Of a stretch of DNA of 64,000 bases, positions 24,631 to 35,728 are shown one piece after another; position 1 is the stretch's first letter, and each line of letters begins with the position of its first letter. Origin of the DNA: Dolomedes plantarius (taxonomy: Eukaryota > Arthropoda > Arachnida > Araneae > Dolomedidae). The notes under the pieces are model-generated. The model saw only the letters and a list, made by a program, of their open reading frames with translations. It ran no database searches and was not told where the DNA came from. The translations under genes were made by a program, and so were the position numbers. Location: assembly GCA_907164885.2 (NCBI GenBank), contig OU015491.1, positions 118,407,431 to 118,471,430 on the forward strand, read 5' to 3'.

Positions 24631-25974
24631 AGCGCACAAACTCTCTTCAGTTTTCGCTGGTGGGAGGGCCCTTCGTGGTTGGAAAGCCGCGATTCCTGGC
24701 CGGACACCAAGAGATCGGATTTCTCAGATGTTGTGGAGCTGGCTGACAAGGAGAGAAGGCCAACAGTTGTGACAGGTCTCTCGTTAGGTACTGCCGAGCT
24801 TGATTTCTTCGAGTGGACCAGGCGAGTGTCAAGGGTTTCTTCAATCGTTCGAATTTTAGCCCTTGTGAAACGTTTCATCTTCAATGCTAAATCACTAGCA
24901 AGTGAAAAAAAAGATGCACTACTAAAAGGTAACCTAAGCGCAGAGGAGTTGAGAAAATCCGAGCTGGAAATTCTTCTTTACATCCAAAGAGACACATTTG
25001 GTAAGAACCGTCGCCTAATACCTCCAAATTTTGTTGTGTACACCGATTCTGATGGCCTCCTACGTGTTGAGACAAAACTGATCTCTTCCGATGATGACGA
25101 CTTTTTCAGGCGACCAATCTTGCTGCCTGATAAGCATGAACTTGTTTTTCGTCTCGTCGAGGAACGACATCGAATTCACAGCCATTCGGGTGTGCAAACG
25201 CTTGTGATGATCCTACGTGAAAAGTATTGGATTTTGCGATCAAGGAAGACCGTGAGGTCTATTGTGTCCAAGTGTGTTGTTTGCCAAAAGTTCAAAACCA
25301 GGTCTTCTACGACAATGTGCGCTCCCCTACCCGAAGATCGCGTCCGAATGTCTGCGGTTTTCGAAACAACTGGTGTGGACCTGGCCGGTCCACTAGTCCT
25401 TCGAGATCGTCGAAAGGTGTGGATCGCAATTTTCACTTGCGCGGTTTACCACGCAGTTCATTTCGAACTTGTTACGGATGTCTCAACGCAAAGTTTTCTG
25501 CTCGCTTTGAGGCGTTTTATCTCTCGTCGTGGCCGAGTGAAAACAATTTACTCGGAAAATGGAACGAACTTCATCGGCTCAAACAACGAGCTCCGGAACG
25601 TCGATTGGAGCGCTATTGTTGCACATTCTGATTTAAAACGAATTACCTGGCACTTTAACCCACCCTCCGCCGCCTGGTGGGGTGGTTGGTGGGAAAGGGT
25701 AGTCAGAATGCTCAAAGAATTGCTGAGACGCAATTTGGGAAAAGCATGCCTTAATTACGATGAACTTCACACCGTTGTGTGTGAATGTGAGGCTTTGCTG
25801 AACAGCAGACCACTTACTTACCTCTCCGAGGAACCATCTGATCTAGTGCCTCTCACACCATCATTATTTTTACAAGATCAGATTGAAGTGTGTGTCGAAG
25901 ATTTAGATCAAAACGACCTACAAAACCTTCGCAGGAGGGCGAAACACCTTCATGCAATAAAGCATAAGCTCTAA
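24631..25974 (+). pseudogene. BEL/Pao integrase segment
   Basis: Open from 24631 (first ATG 24679) in the gag frame. It has the BEL linker, then an HHCC zinc-binding module (HRIHSHSGVQTLV and later CVVCQKF, about residues 155-210 counted from 24679). The integrase core follows: TTGVDLAGPLV carries the first Asp and AAWWGGWWERVVRML the Glu. The second catalytic position reads YSENGTNF, so Glu stands where Asp is expected. That substitution alone should weaken or abolish activity. The frame ends at a TAA (25972-25974) while homology continues, another nonsense mutation. Confidence 0.88.
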
Positions 25975-26295
25975 GCGCGGTTTTATAAGGAATATATCTC
26001 CGTTCTCAAACAGTCAGGTAATCTTTTTCAAACTCCGCTTGTTGTTGGCGATATAGTTTTAATTGGTTCAGATAATAAAAAACGCGTTAATTGGCCTTTG
26101 GCTAAAATTGTTGAAATTTTCAAGGGACGTGATGGTGTTTCCCGTGTTGCGAGGGTCAAAACGCTAAGTGGTGAAATGATACGACCATTTCAACGGTTGT
26201 ACCGATTAGAGACTTCCGGTAAAATTGCTGAAATTATGAGAAAGGCTCCAATAACAACCAGAAGTGGAAGAGTTGTTGTGCAACCTAAAACTTAA
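25975..26295 (+). pseudogene. BEL/Pao C-terminal DUF5641-like domain
   Basis: It continues the integrase frame after the TAA. ARFYKEYISVLKQSG, then VVGDIVLIGSDNKKR and WPLAKIVEIFKGRDGVSRV match the small C-terminal domain that follows integrase in BEL elements. It ends with a TAA at 26293-26295, a plausible natural polyprotein end about 100 bp before the 3' LTR. Confidence 0.85.
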
Positions 26296-26381
26296 AATTT
26301 TCATTTTGAACAATTTTCTTTTCCTGCTCTTGATTATGTATATGCCTTTCAAAACATGTGTTATGTTAAAGTTACACTTTT

Positions 26382-26393
26382 GCGGGTGGAGGA
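26382..26393 (+). promoter_or_regulatory. BEL polypurine tract
   Basis: GCGGGTGGAGGA directly abuts the 3' LTR, the position expected for the plus-strand primer. Confidence 0.7.
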
Positions 26394-26599
26394 TGTTGCG
26401 TCATCCTACCTCCTCACTAGACGGCGCTTCTAACGGGCGCCGGAAGCATATAATGTAACTGTAACTTTTAGTTAGTTAGTTAGCTCTTCAGAATGTCAGT
26501 TGCTGTGTGGTGTTGTGTGCGTTCGTCCATTAAATTGTTTTAAAGGAAATCAAGTCGTTTTTACTCGTTGCTCTAAAGAAATATTTCCGACATATAACA
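26394..26599 (+). repeat. BEL 3' LTR
   Basis: An uninterrupted 206-bp LTR from TGTTGCG to ATAACA, followed by the second ACGGC target copy. It shows what the 5' LTR looked like before the gag-only insertion. Confidence 0.95.
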
Positions 26600-28073
26600 A
26601 CGGCTTTCCGTCTTAGTAGGTATACGACGCATTTTCTCCTACTCTTTACTTTCGAATATATTTTTGTAAATGTTTGTGCACATTTCGCGGAAAATTAGAA
26701 AAAGTCATAAAATCTCAGAAGTCTGAAGACATAAATTCAGACATAGCGCTCAATAGCATGTCCGAAACCGCCAAAATGACGGCAGCCGTCTTTCTAGCGT
26801 TAAAAGGTACCTGACCCCTTGAAAAAGAAACAGGTAGTATTTTTACCAGGCCGTCTGTTCATCTGTGTAACGGGAGTTGGAAAGAGGCGTTGAGCTGTTG
26901 GATCCTTGAAAATACGTCTGTCATTCAAACATACAATGAAAAATACATGACTGTCGGCAAAATAGGGTAAAAATAAAATAAAACAAAATAGAAATAATTT
27001 TTTTTGTTATTAATAAAATGAATTTTGTTTGTCAGAAATCTGAATATCACGCCCAAAGACTAAAAAACTTAAAGTACTAAAAAACTGGCAAAGCACTTGA
27101 TTTAAATAAATACTCTGGTTCACTTTCTTAAAATTTCGTGTCCCTAAGGTCAGTAGAGGGCACTGAAAACAACATAGGCTTTTAAAAGCTAAGAGACTCT
27201 AGAAGCATATCGCTATTTGCAATCATGAGTAATTATGAAAATCATTTCTGCAGAAAAATGAAAATTTACTGTGAGTTAAACACTTTTTCTTCTTTATAAA
27301 TATGGCTCTGAAATTTTCCTAGCTTGAAGATAATTTTAAAATTTAAAAAAAAATGTCAATCATTGTTTTTTTTTTCAATATTATTTCATTGCATGCAGAC
27401 TTGCATTTGCATATTAATAAATATACACTTTTTTTTGTTTTAAAATGAAGTTATATAATATATCAATAAAATGGCCAACTTTTAAATCAAAATTCTTAGT
27501 TCTTCATAGATTTTTATCTTTATTTATAAAATTTCAAAAAAAAATTATAAATTTTGCTGTTATTAAAATTTTTATAATAGGAATGACATTATACTTGGTT
27601 ATTTTAATTATGCAAAATTTTACATGTTTATAAAATTTCGTGTTAATCTAGCCAACAGTTCTGGTGATATCATGTGAGCAATGACATACCAGTGAAAAAA
27701 ATTGAACTTTCATAAAAAATTTAAAAATTTCTTTTCAAGTTAGAAAAATTCACAGCCCTATTTATAAAGAATAAAGTGTTTTGATGCACAGTAAAATTTT
27801 CATATTGCTGAATAAACTTTTTTCATAATTACTGATAATTGAATATAGGAATGTGTTTGTCGAGTCTCTTCGTTTTTAAAAGGTACCTGACCGCTGAAAT
27901 TAGAGAGGAATTCTCACTATGAGAAAGTAGGGGAACTATTTTTAGGAGAGATGTTGTTGTTGTTGTCGCTTGTCTTTTGGGCTGACTACGAGACCCGAGT
28001 CTGGTTTACAAACGAAGACGACATAAGTTCCTATGAAGAAGTTTATTGGTCGTAAATACGTTGGAATTAAGGA
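26600..28073. other. non-coding DNA with a spaced 17-bp direct repeat
   Basis: TTAAAAGGTACCTGACC occurs at 26800-26816 and again at 27876-27892 in the same orientation, 1059 bp apart. This would fit a target duplication around an inserted element, but no coding sequence or terminal motif is visible between them. Near 27957-27973 a (GTT)n run borders GC-richer text, possibly a short truncated LINE 3' end on the minus strand. Confidence 0.4.

Positions 28074-28152
<79 letters not shown>
28074..28152. repeat. (TA)n-(TG)n compound microsatellite
   Basis: TA tract to about 28122 then TG to about 28152, grading into TTTG-type units. Confidence 0.95.
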
Positions 28153-28156
<4 letters not shown>

Positions 28157-31100
28157 TGTTTGTTTGTGTGAGTGTGTGTCTGTTTGTTTATATAAGGAGT
28201 AAAAGCAGTGTTCAATATGTCAGAGAATCAAAATAAACAGCAAAATAAATGCCAGGGCAGAATTAATACAAAACAAAACATAAATATGAAAAGTTGCCAG
28301 GTTTGTGTAAAGAAGCAACAAATTGTAAAAAAGAACAGACAGGATGATATAAAAATGTTTCCCAGTTTTAAGCACAAGTTACGGTTAGAAGAACCATAAC
28401 ATGTTTGTTCTTATGGAATTGCAAACTACATATTATGAATTTCAAGGCATTAGATTCAAAATATTTTCTTTTTACATTCGGCAAAAACTTAGTGAAAAGT
28501 GGCGAAAAAACATGGATCCGTCTCTGTGCAGAAGACTTTACTCTATTTTTGACAGTTTATACATCACTCTTGCTTGAGTGTCTTTCTTAAATCAACACGT
28601 TTCTTTTAAAACTTCCACTTGAGCGTTGCCATCCTTCGCTCAATAACTCTATCTTCCCTTTGGTGGGATGTAACACACAAGCTTAAACTTGTACCCACAA
28701 ATAACGGGAGAGAACTTTTATATATTAATCGTTTAGGGTAGTTTTATTTATTATCCGACAGCTTCTTATATTAAGGAAAATCGTTATGAGCAGTAGGATG
28801 AGTTTTCATGGAAGTGATGTCAAGAAGAGATAATTCCTACTTCGCTTGATATGTCTTTCGTGAAGAATGGGAATTTTGTATGATGCCTAATACAAATAAG
28901 AATTCTCCTTATATATTTATCTGAAGAGCATTATGTGAATTTTAAGTAGAGGTATGTATAAAAGAGAATAAAAATTTCAAATACTTCGTATAACGAAAAG
29001 GTAGCTGAAGCGAAATTTTTGAGAGATGCCAGAGATTTCAGTGTTCAGATATTCCGCATTTGATTTTTCTTGTAAGTATTGATTGATAAACTACATTTTA
29101 TAGTCTGAAATAACTTTTGTAATGTTACTTTATATGTATACCTTAAATTTAATAGATTAAGATATTTTGATTATATGAATTGCTTTTATTTCAAGAGCTG
29201 ATTATTTTACATGACATATAATTTAAAATTTATTATTAAGTTTTGATTTTTAGATAACGATTTTAACACATCATGCATAATCTGTACTTACCTTTAATTT
29301 ATTTAAAAATTAAACTTACCGTCACTTTATATATCTAACTATTTGTCACTTTTGTTGATTGAAACTCTTTAAAATTTGTTGTAATGGGGTTCCGTGTATT
29401 TGAAATTTAAATTTGCTCAGCACAGAGTCATATTATGTATCAGACATTTAACAATACTTTGAATTGGAACTAGGTACCTTGTTTTATGCTTTTTAGATTT
29501 AATATTTCGATTTTGCTAATTTGTTGTTCATCCCTATTGCTATGAAAAAATCATTTTTAGTGACCCGAATTAAATTAAAAATAAATTTGTAAACATGAAT
29601 AAGTTGATATTTAGTATGCAATTACAATAATAATTTTCAATTAAAATTTTCTATAACCCAATTCATTTGTCATAATTTTCTCCAAGTTGATATTTCTATA
29701 ATTTTAGGTAACAGACAACTATTTTGACATACTGTTTTGCATAATATGGTATTTGTTAACATTCTGTTTGATTAAGAGATAACATATTATGGTGAAAAAA
29801 TTGTGTGTGATTTAATATTAAATATCGTTATAACCATTTTTATCCCATCCTTGCATACAGCTGATTCATGATTTCACTGTTCTAATATATATAATTTAGT
29901 AAATATTTCTTACGAAACTTAACTGTCTAGCAATAAAATTACAGTACGCATTTATATCCTATAATTTCCCCCGGGAAAATATCTTTACGTTGACTGAACT
30001 ATATTACAACCCTCCAGGTCATTGTGTCGAAGCAAATGATTAAATAGCAGTTTAACTGCAACAAAATGGCATACGATCCATCGGCTTGACGGAAAGCGCT
30101 GTTTATTTATACCACACAATTTTTGGCATCAGTAACGGCCTATTATCAACATTCATAAACTTACTTGCTCTTTCTCAGTAGACATGTAGTTATTTTTCCC
30201 CCCCAAGAGGTATCGCTTAAGTATATGTAAATGTAATAAATGTTTAATTGTAATGAATACCAAGAAAAAAATTGTTGGTATGAATATGTCAATTTGTAAC
30301 TGTATGCGATAATAACTTTATAATTAACTTTCAGATAAGGATTTCTAAAAGAAGTTTCATTTCCTATTATTTTATCAAAACGATTTATTCTTTACCTCAA
30401 TACTCGTAAAGCAATTGCTAGAATCTTTTAGAATAGAAAAAACGCTTATTATGGTTTTGAAAAATTAGGGCAATTTAGTTTGATTAAGCATAATTAAATG
30501 ATTGGTTAGAATTTATCTCTATTCATTAAAAAACGATAGATTTTAATCAAATTCCATTTCAGTGATTTATAATATCAGGTGCTGAAAATCCCGATATTTA
30601 ACTTCACATATTATCACAACAATATTTAAATACTACATTATATGTAAACTCATATAGTATAAAATGTTCTAAAACTCATGGCAAATGAACATCTTGAAGA
30701 CATAAATACAGTACTTAAGGAATAAAACAATCCGTTGATAAACGTTAGTTTTATCAAGAACGTAATAAATAGTTTTAAATTTACGGGTCGATATTGCTCT
30801 CAATATGGCGAAATCAAAATTAATATTTCGCTCACATATGTGATTGGTAACAGAATAATTGTATAAACGGATTTTACTGAACTTTTAATGCTATATGTAA
30901 TAATTATTATATTTCTCATAACTTTATTATTAACAAGATAAAATAAAAGTTGTCAAACTCTATAGTAAGGATTTATTTGTATGCATTCCAGTATTTTAGT
31001 TATAATTAAATAATTTTTAAAATGTTTTCTGTCAAAGAGTTGTTTCTAAAAGGCTTGTAAGCATTGCTCCACTATTCAGAATTTTCTACTGAATTTTGAA

Positions 31101-31547
31101 CTGTAGGCGACTGTAACTTTGCCTTTTGTTAGCAGTGATTGAGCAGGCACCTGGATTCTATTGGCGTTGAGCTTGTTTAAATTTCCTTCATTCTTTGACG
31201 AATTGTCGAGTGGAGTCTATCCTGAAGATTATGTTTTAGAAATAATCCTATTTTAAAAATAAAGTTGGTACTGCTATTTTTATGGCAGACGTGAAGAGAA
31301 CGAGAGTAAAAATTAATCGAAACGAGAAAACGCCATTAATTTTTTATTTTATTTCTAGTTTCTGTATTAACTATGCTATCGCGTATTAGTTTTCAGTTTC
31401 GGCTATTGCAAATATTCCTGCTTAGGTAGAAAAATCTTATGATGAGCATCTTAGTATGTAAGTATTTATAAATTAAATATCAAATTCTTCAAACTTTTCT
31501 GCGCTTTAAAGAATAAATATGAAATAAATTTTTTTTTCAGTATGTTA
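28153..31547. other. AT-rich non-coding DNA
   Basis: Small open frames at 28208-28399 and 28405-28590 have no recognisable motif. No transposon ends or structured repeats were noticed. It may be upstream sequence of the receptor-like gene at 33307 or intergenic. Confidence 0.35.
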
Positions 31548-31800
<253 letters not shown>

Positions 31801-33306
31801 GCGTGCGTGCGTGCGCATATGAGACGAATTTAGACCAACAGGTAGAGGGAAACATTGCGGCAGGCGATTTTTTGAAGTAGCCGGTGGCTTAAACCGGTTG
31901 TTCCTAAATTTTTTTACAGCAAGTCTTACTTCCACACGGGACCAGCATATTAAGCGAGCTTCTAAAACGACAGCCAGGGGCCACAAAAACAGAAACGGAT
32001 AATAATAACAATAATAATAACAATAATTGTAGAGAAAAGTTTCTAGTTTTATAATATCTTGAATCAACGCTTCAACATAATGAGGTGTATTGCAGCAATT
32101 GAGGTGTATATTGCAGCAATTTGACAGGTGTAATAATTTTCATTCCTGTTTCCAAATCTCTTTTAACGTAAACTAAATTTAACGTAACATAATGCTATTA
32201 CTGTTAAAAACTCGTATAATGCACTCTGAGGGAAAATTCCCAACACTTATATTTAAACAATAAATTAAAATTAGCTATTTAAGATTTTATATAAAAAAAC
32301 GGACTCAGGGAAATGATACAATGTTAAAAATAGAATATCTTTTTTTAGGTATACCGATCATGACCTATCTGCTGTTGATGATTTAGCCCGAAAACAAGAA
32401 GGATACAGAAAAAAAGGAAACGGAAGTAAAATTCGTTACGGAAGCGGATGTGAGCGCGTATGGTTCATCACAGACAGACTCACATTGTTCCCCGGCGTTC
32501 AAATGTCATCAGCTAAAATTAATGTGTTGAAGTTAAAAGGATGCAAGATGGTTTTGAATCTTCCGTACGTACAGATAGTGCTGGAGTAGTAGATGCTGAA
32601 TGTATGAAATACCTGTGCAGAGGAATTACAGGACTTATTGTGTGAACCAGTGATGGAGTAATTCTAACGTGTTGTGATTAGATCTTCTGGGATTAATTTG
32701 GATAAAATCGCTTTTTCCGGAGTACAAATGAAAATGTTTACTTTTCCTGCTTAAATGCGCGTGTGAAAAACAGCACATTTTTTTTCAGCCGAACCATACA
32801 GAATTGTGATATCAGGGCAAAAGATTATTTATCTGCAATCTTAAAATGTATATTCTTTATACAAGTCACGAGCAATTCCCATTTTAAAAGAGATTTCAGA
32901 TTTTATTTCTATAAATGGTACACGTTCCAAATGCTCAACTCTGATTTAAAGGGAAAGATTTTTATATGTGATGTATTGAAAATACCTGTTTTTTTTGTGC
33001 TGCCGATGTTTGATATAGTAAAGGAAATGACATAGAATTCAGTAGATGTGTCACACACTGAAAAACTGTTTATTTGTTAAAATATTTTACGTGTTTCATC
33101 GTACTGAAATCATTGGTTCAACTTTGTTCAGCGTCAATCGTCATTTGTGTGCTCCTTGCGCATTCAAAACTATTTATCAGTTAAAAAATATCGACACTAG
33201 TGTGTTCAATACGTTGTGCCATTTGAACAAAATGTATCAGCTATACTAAACTAAATTCCGTACCAAAATATCATCAAATTCCTTTAATACACGTGTCTTT
33301 TCATCG
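31801..33306. other. probable upstream or 5' untranslated region of receptor-like gene
   Basis: No protein homology seen. The part from about 32350 to 32700 is less AT-rich than its surroundings and could hold a 5' UTR exon or promoter of the plus-strand gene that starts at 33307, but no clear TATA box or splice pair could be defended. A run of AATAATAAC units lies at about 32000-32025. Confidence 0.35.
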
Positions 33307-34057
33307 ATGGAATTTTCAGGAATCATGCTTTTGAAATTTATTTACATCTTTGCTTTATTATATATCGAGAGAACGCAGTGTTTCATACACAAAACCTGTA
33401 AAAAGAATGCATCGGTCTCGAATAAAATCCATGTCTCTGTACTGTTACCATATGATAACTTCTACTTATCATCCTACGAAAGAGTTGCACCTGCTATCAT
33501 GCTCGGGTTTCGCGAGGTAAAAAGACGGGGTTTGCTACCAGGTTTAGAATTCGAACCGTATTACGGAAATACAAGGTGTGACCCTCAATTCGGTACTTGG
33601 GAAGCCATGAAGGCATTCATAGAAACACCTATGCATGTATTCTTGGGGCCTTCATGTGACTATGTAGCCGCCGTTGTGGCCCGTCTGCTCAAGTTCATAC
33701 AACTGCCCATGATTACAGCCGGAGCCTTAGCTTACGATTTCAACCGAGTTGATAGGAGAAAGAACGATTCAGAGTACTACATGCTCGCGAGGACTGGGTG
33801 GTCTTTCAAAGGTATGGCTCACACCCTAGATCAGCTGTTCAAAAGGTTTGACTGGCATAAAGTGTTATTTCTGTATGACGAAAACGGCCGTCCTGAGATT
33901 ATGAAAGACCATTACTGCACCATAGCTCTGATCGCAGCGCATGAGGTGATGATCTACAAACAGAACTGCACCATGCATCAACATAAGATGAAGGGTGCAC
34001 TGACGTCTCAGAAAGCGAAGGAAATATTACTGACAAACGCTGGAAATGATCTCGGAG
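33307..34057 (+). CDS. first coding exon of a natriuretic-peptide-receptor-type protein (partial)
   Basis: This is the only convincing host exon. It codes a hydrophobic signal peptide (LLKFIYIFALLYIERTQC) followed by the start of an extracellular ANF-receptor ligand-binding fold. Landmarks are VSVLLPYDNFYLSSYERVAP, GFREVKRRGLLPG, FLGPSCDYVAAVVARL and LPMITAGALAYDF. These match the order and wording of the membrane-distal lobe of natriuretic peptide receptors (NPR-C and receptor guanylate cyclases). Cysteines in NTRCDP and GPSCDY fit the conserved disulfide; NAS, NDS and NCT are possible glycosylation sites. A second ATG at 33325 has a better Kozak context (A at -3) and is a likely true start. 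The exon ends at GAG/GTAAGT, a perfect splice donor at 34058; the open frame beyond is intron read-through. Kinase or cyclase domains are not in the window, so NPR-C-like and cyclase-type receptors cannot be separated. Confidence 0.85.
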
Positions 34058-34063
34058 GTAAGT
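34058..34063 (+). promoter_or_regulatory. splice donor of receptor-like exon
   Basis: GTAAGT after GAG matches the consensus donor exactly. Protein homology fades here, supporting this as the exon end. Confidence 0.8.
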
Positions 34064-35728
34064 GGTAATGTAAAATTACATAAGTTTTTTTTCCTATCTT
34101 TTTACAGGGCTTTCTTTTTATTTAGCCTGAGAAATCCTTAGAAAATTTCCCATTAAAATCATCCACATTAGAATTATTCTAAAATGAAGCATTTGCTTGA
34201 AAATAACAGTTTGGCAAAATAAAAAATGTAATGTAAGCTTGGAAAGTTGTCTCATAAATCTAGGTACTATTCTTTCTTCAGGATGAAGAGCATTATGCGT
34301 GGTTGTGTCTTTGATCAAGATACGATTCAGATCCATGCTTCCTTATTTTAATTTTGTAATTTTCACTTTTCTTATTTGTTCGAAATACAGTCTCACATAT
34401 TTCTCTATACTATGAGGATAGAATTCACTTATTCTAACTCAACTAGACTCAAATTTCATTCTGTAGTTGATTTAAAGAAGCCGGGACACAGGAATCTTCC
34501 TCTTCAGGTTCCTCTTGAGTAAGAAATTAATTTTTAGATTACAAAGTTCATTTCTCACCTTTTTTGTTGCTTTTTGACTGAAAGGCGATAAATTTAACAT
34601 CAATCACAACAAAAGTTGTTCCAGAAAAAGTATCAATTAAACAGGAATTTTAAAATGACATTGAAAAATTGACTCAAAAGGCAAAAATGCTCATTGAATT
34701 TTCCAGGTCATGCGTATAGTACAAAATTTCGTAAATTTCGTAAAAACAAGTAATATAAAAACAAAATTTTTTAAAGTCAATTCCTACTTAGGTCAACAAA
34801 GAAAAATTTGAGTGTGAACTAATAGTAGGAATTGAAAAAAAGGATTGCCTGCCACAACCTTGCTTACTGTGCAACATTAGGAGGGGGGGGGAAATTTATC
34901 AGGTTGGGGATTTGATCCCGCAACCTACAGGACGGGAAGAGCCCGCGCTACCGCAGTGCTACCGTTTACGAGGGAAATTACTATTCAAGAGCAAGAGACG
35001 CTCTAGGTCTAAAACTAAAATCGATTAATTAAATTTAATTAATGAATTAATATTTGAAAAACTGTATTAACATCAAGTGTCATCGACTACAAGTTTAAAA
35101 AATGTATTTGAACTTGAGTGGATGAATAAAAAGTATTTTATTAACGATTGAAAATTTGAACAAGATATATATATATATATATACAGTATATAGGGAGAGT
35201 GTGAACTAATAGTAGGAATTGAAAAATATATATGCTTGAAAGGCATATTAAAAGTTTTGGGATATTTTACCTTGCTATGTAAATAACATAACTTTTTATT
35301 AAAAGACCGAAAAATGAGAATGATGTGTACTAATGGTTCACGTAAAAACTAACTTTTAAAAAAACTAATAACAGATTCTGCGTTATTCAATAAAAGATTT
35401 CAGTATTTATCGTATTTACTGCTAAATCTCTAAATAAAAAAATTGTTAAATGAATTTTGAAATTTTAACTCTAAGGAAATGGGATATCAAACCAATAACC
35501 TCTGTAAGAAGTTTAAGATACCCATAGAGTTTTAAACGTATAAATTAATTCAGATAATATAGTAAATAAGCCACTTTTAAATTCATGCTTTTCGGAATCA
35601 ATTTTATTTGTTTTAAAGTCATTTCCAGGTGCCAAATCAGGAAAAAAAATACTTCAATTAGTTAATTGTCTCAATTTACCGATAATAAATATTAAACAAA
35701 AGAATATAAAAATAAGAAATACATAATA
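34064..35728. other. intron-like AT-rich DNA
   Basis: It follows the splice donor. No further exon of the receptor was recognised. It contains a tRNA-like SINE fragment (34895-34970) and a short (TA)n at about 35165-35182. A phrase GTGTGAACTAATAGTAGGAATTG occurs at about 34813 and again at about 35200, a dispersed direct repeat. Confidence 0.5.
34895..34970 (-). repeat. tRNA-derived SINE fragment
   Basis: On the minus strand the sequence has an A-box-like TAGCACTGCGGTAGCGCGG and, about 45 bp on, a B-box-like GCGGGATCAAATCCC. No full cloverleaf can be drawn with confidence, so a SINE or tRNA pseudogene is more likely than a tRNA gene. Confidence 0.5.

Larger units (their letters stand above)
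17169..26599 (+). mobile_element. BEL/Pao LTR retrotransposon with nested insertion
   Basis: Both boundaries are defined by LTRs that begin TGTTGC and end ATAACA. They are flanked by the 5-bp target duplication ACGGC (17164-17168 and 26600-26604). The 3' LTR is 206 bp. The 5' LTR is split by a 3.6-kb gag-only element. Inside are a Lys-type primer binding site, gag with zinc knuckles, an A17-type protease, RT, RNase H, an integrase and a DUF5641-like tail, all in plus orientation. About six differences between the LTR copies suggest moderate age. The pol part has frameshifts and stops, so the copy is dead. Confidence 0.93.
16780..26799. mobile_element. possible TTAA-bounded (piggyBac-like) sequence hosting the BEL element
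   Basis: TTAA lies at 16776-16779 and 26800-26803. Reading inward from the right end, the sequence is CGCTAGAAAGACGGCTGCCG, which resembles piggyBac-type termini. The left end (CATTAGAAAAATGGG) matches only weakly. Palindromes of the type CCGTCA-N-TGACGG occur at 16823-16838 and 17152-17168, with a related form at 26768-26790. Subtracting the BEL insertion leaves about 580 bp, a plausible non-autonomous element without coding capacity. The class is inferred and the left terminus is uncertain. Confidence 0.33.

Noticed and set aside
32763..33249. Two ORFs upstream of the receptor exon (90 and 67 codons)
   Set aside because: AT-rich, no homology, and in different frames from the receptor; more likely upstream non-coding DNA.
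34895..34970. Functional tRNA gene on minus strand
   Set aside because: A and B box-like motifs are present, but the acceptor and anticodon stems cannot be paired convincingly; treated as a SINE fragment.
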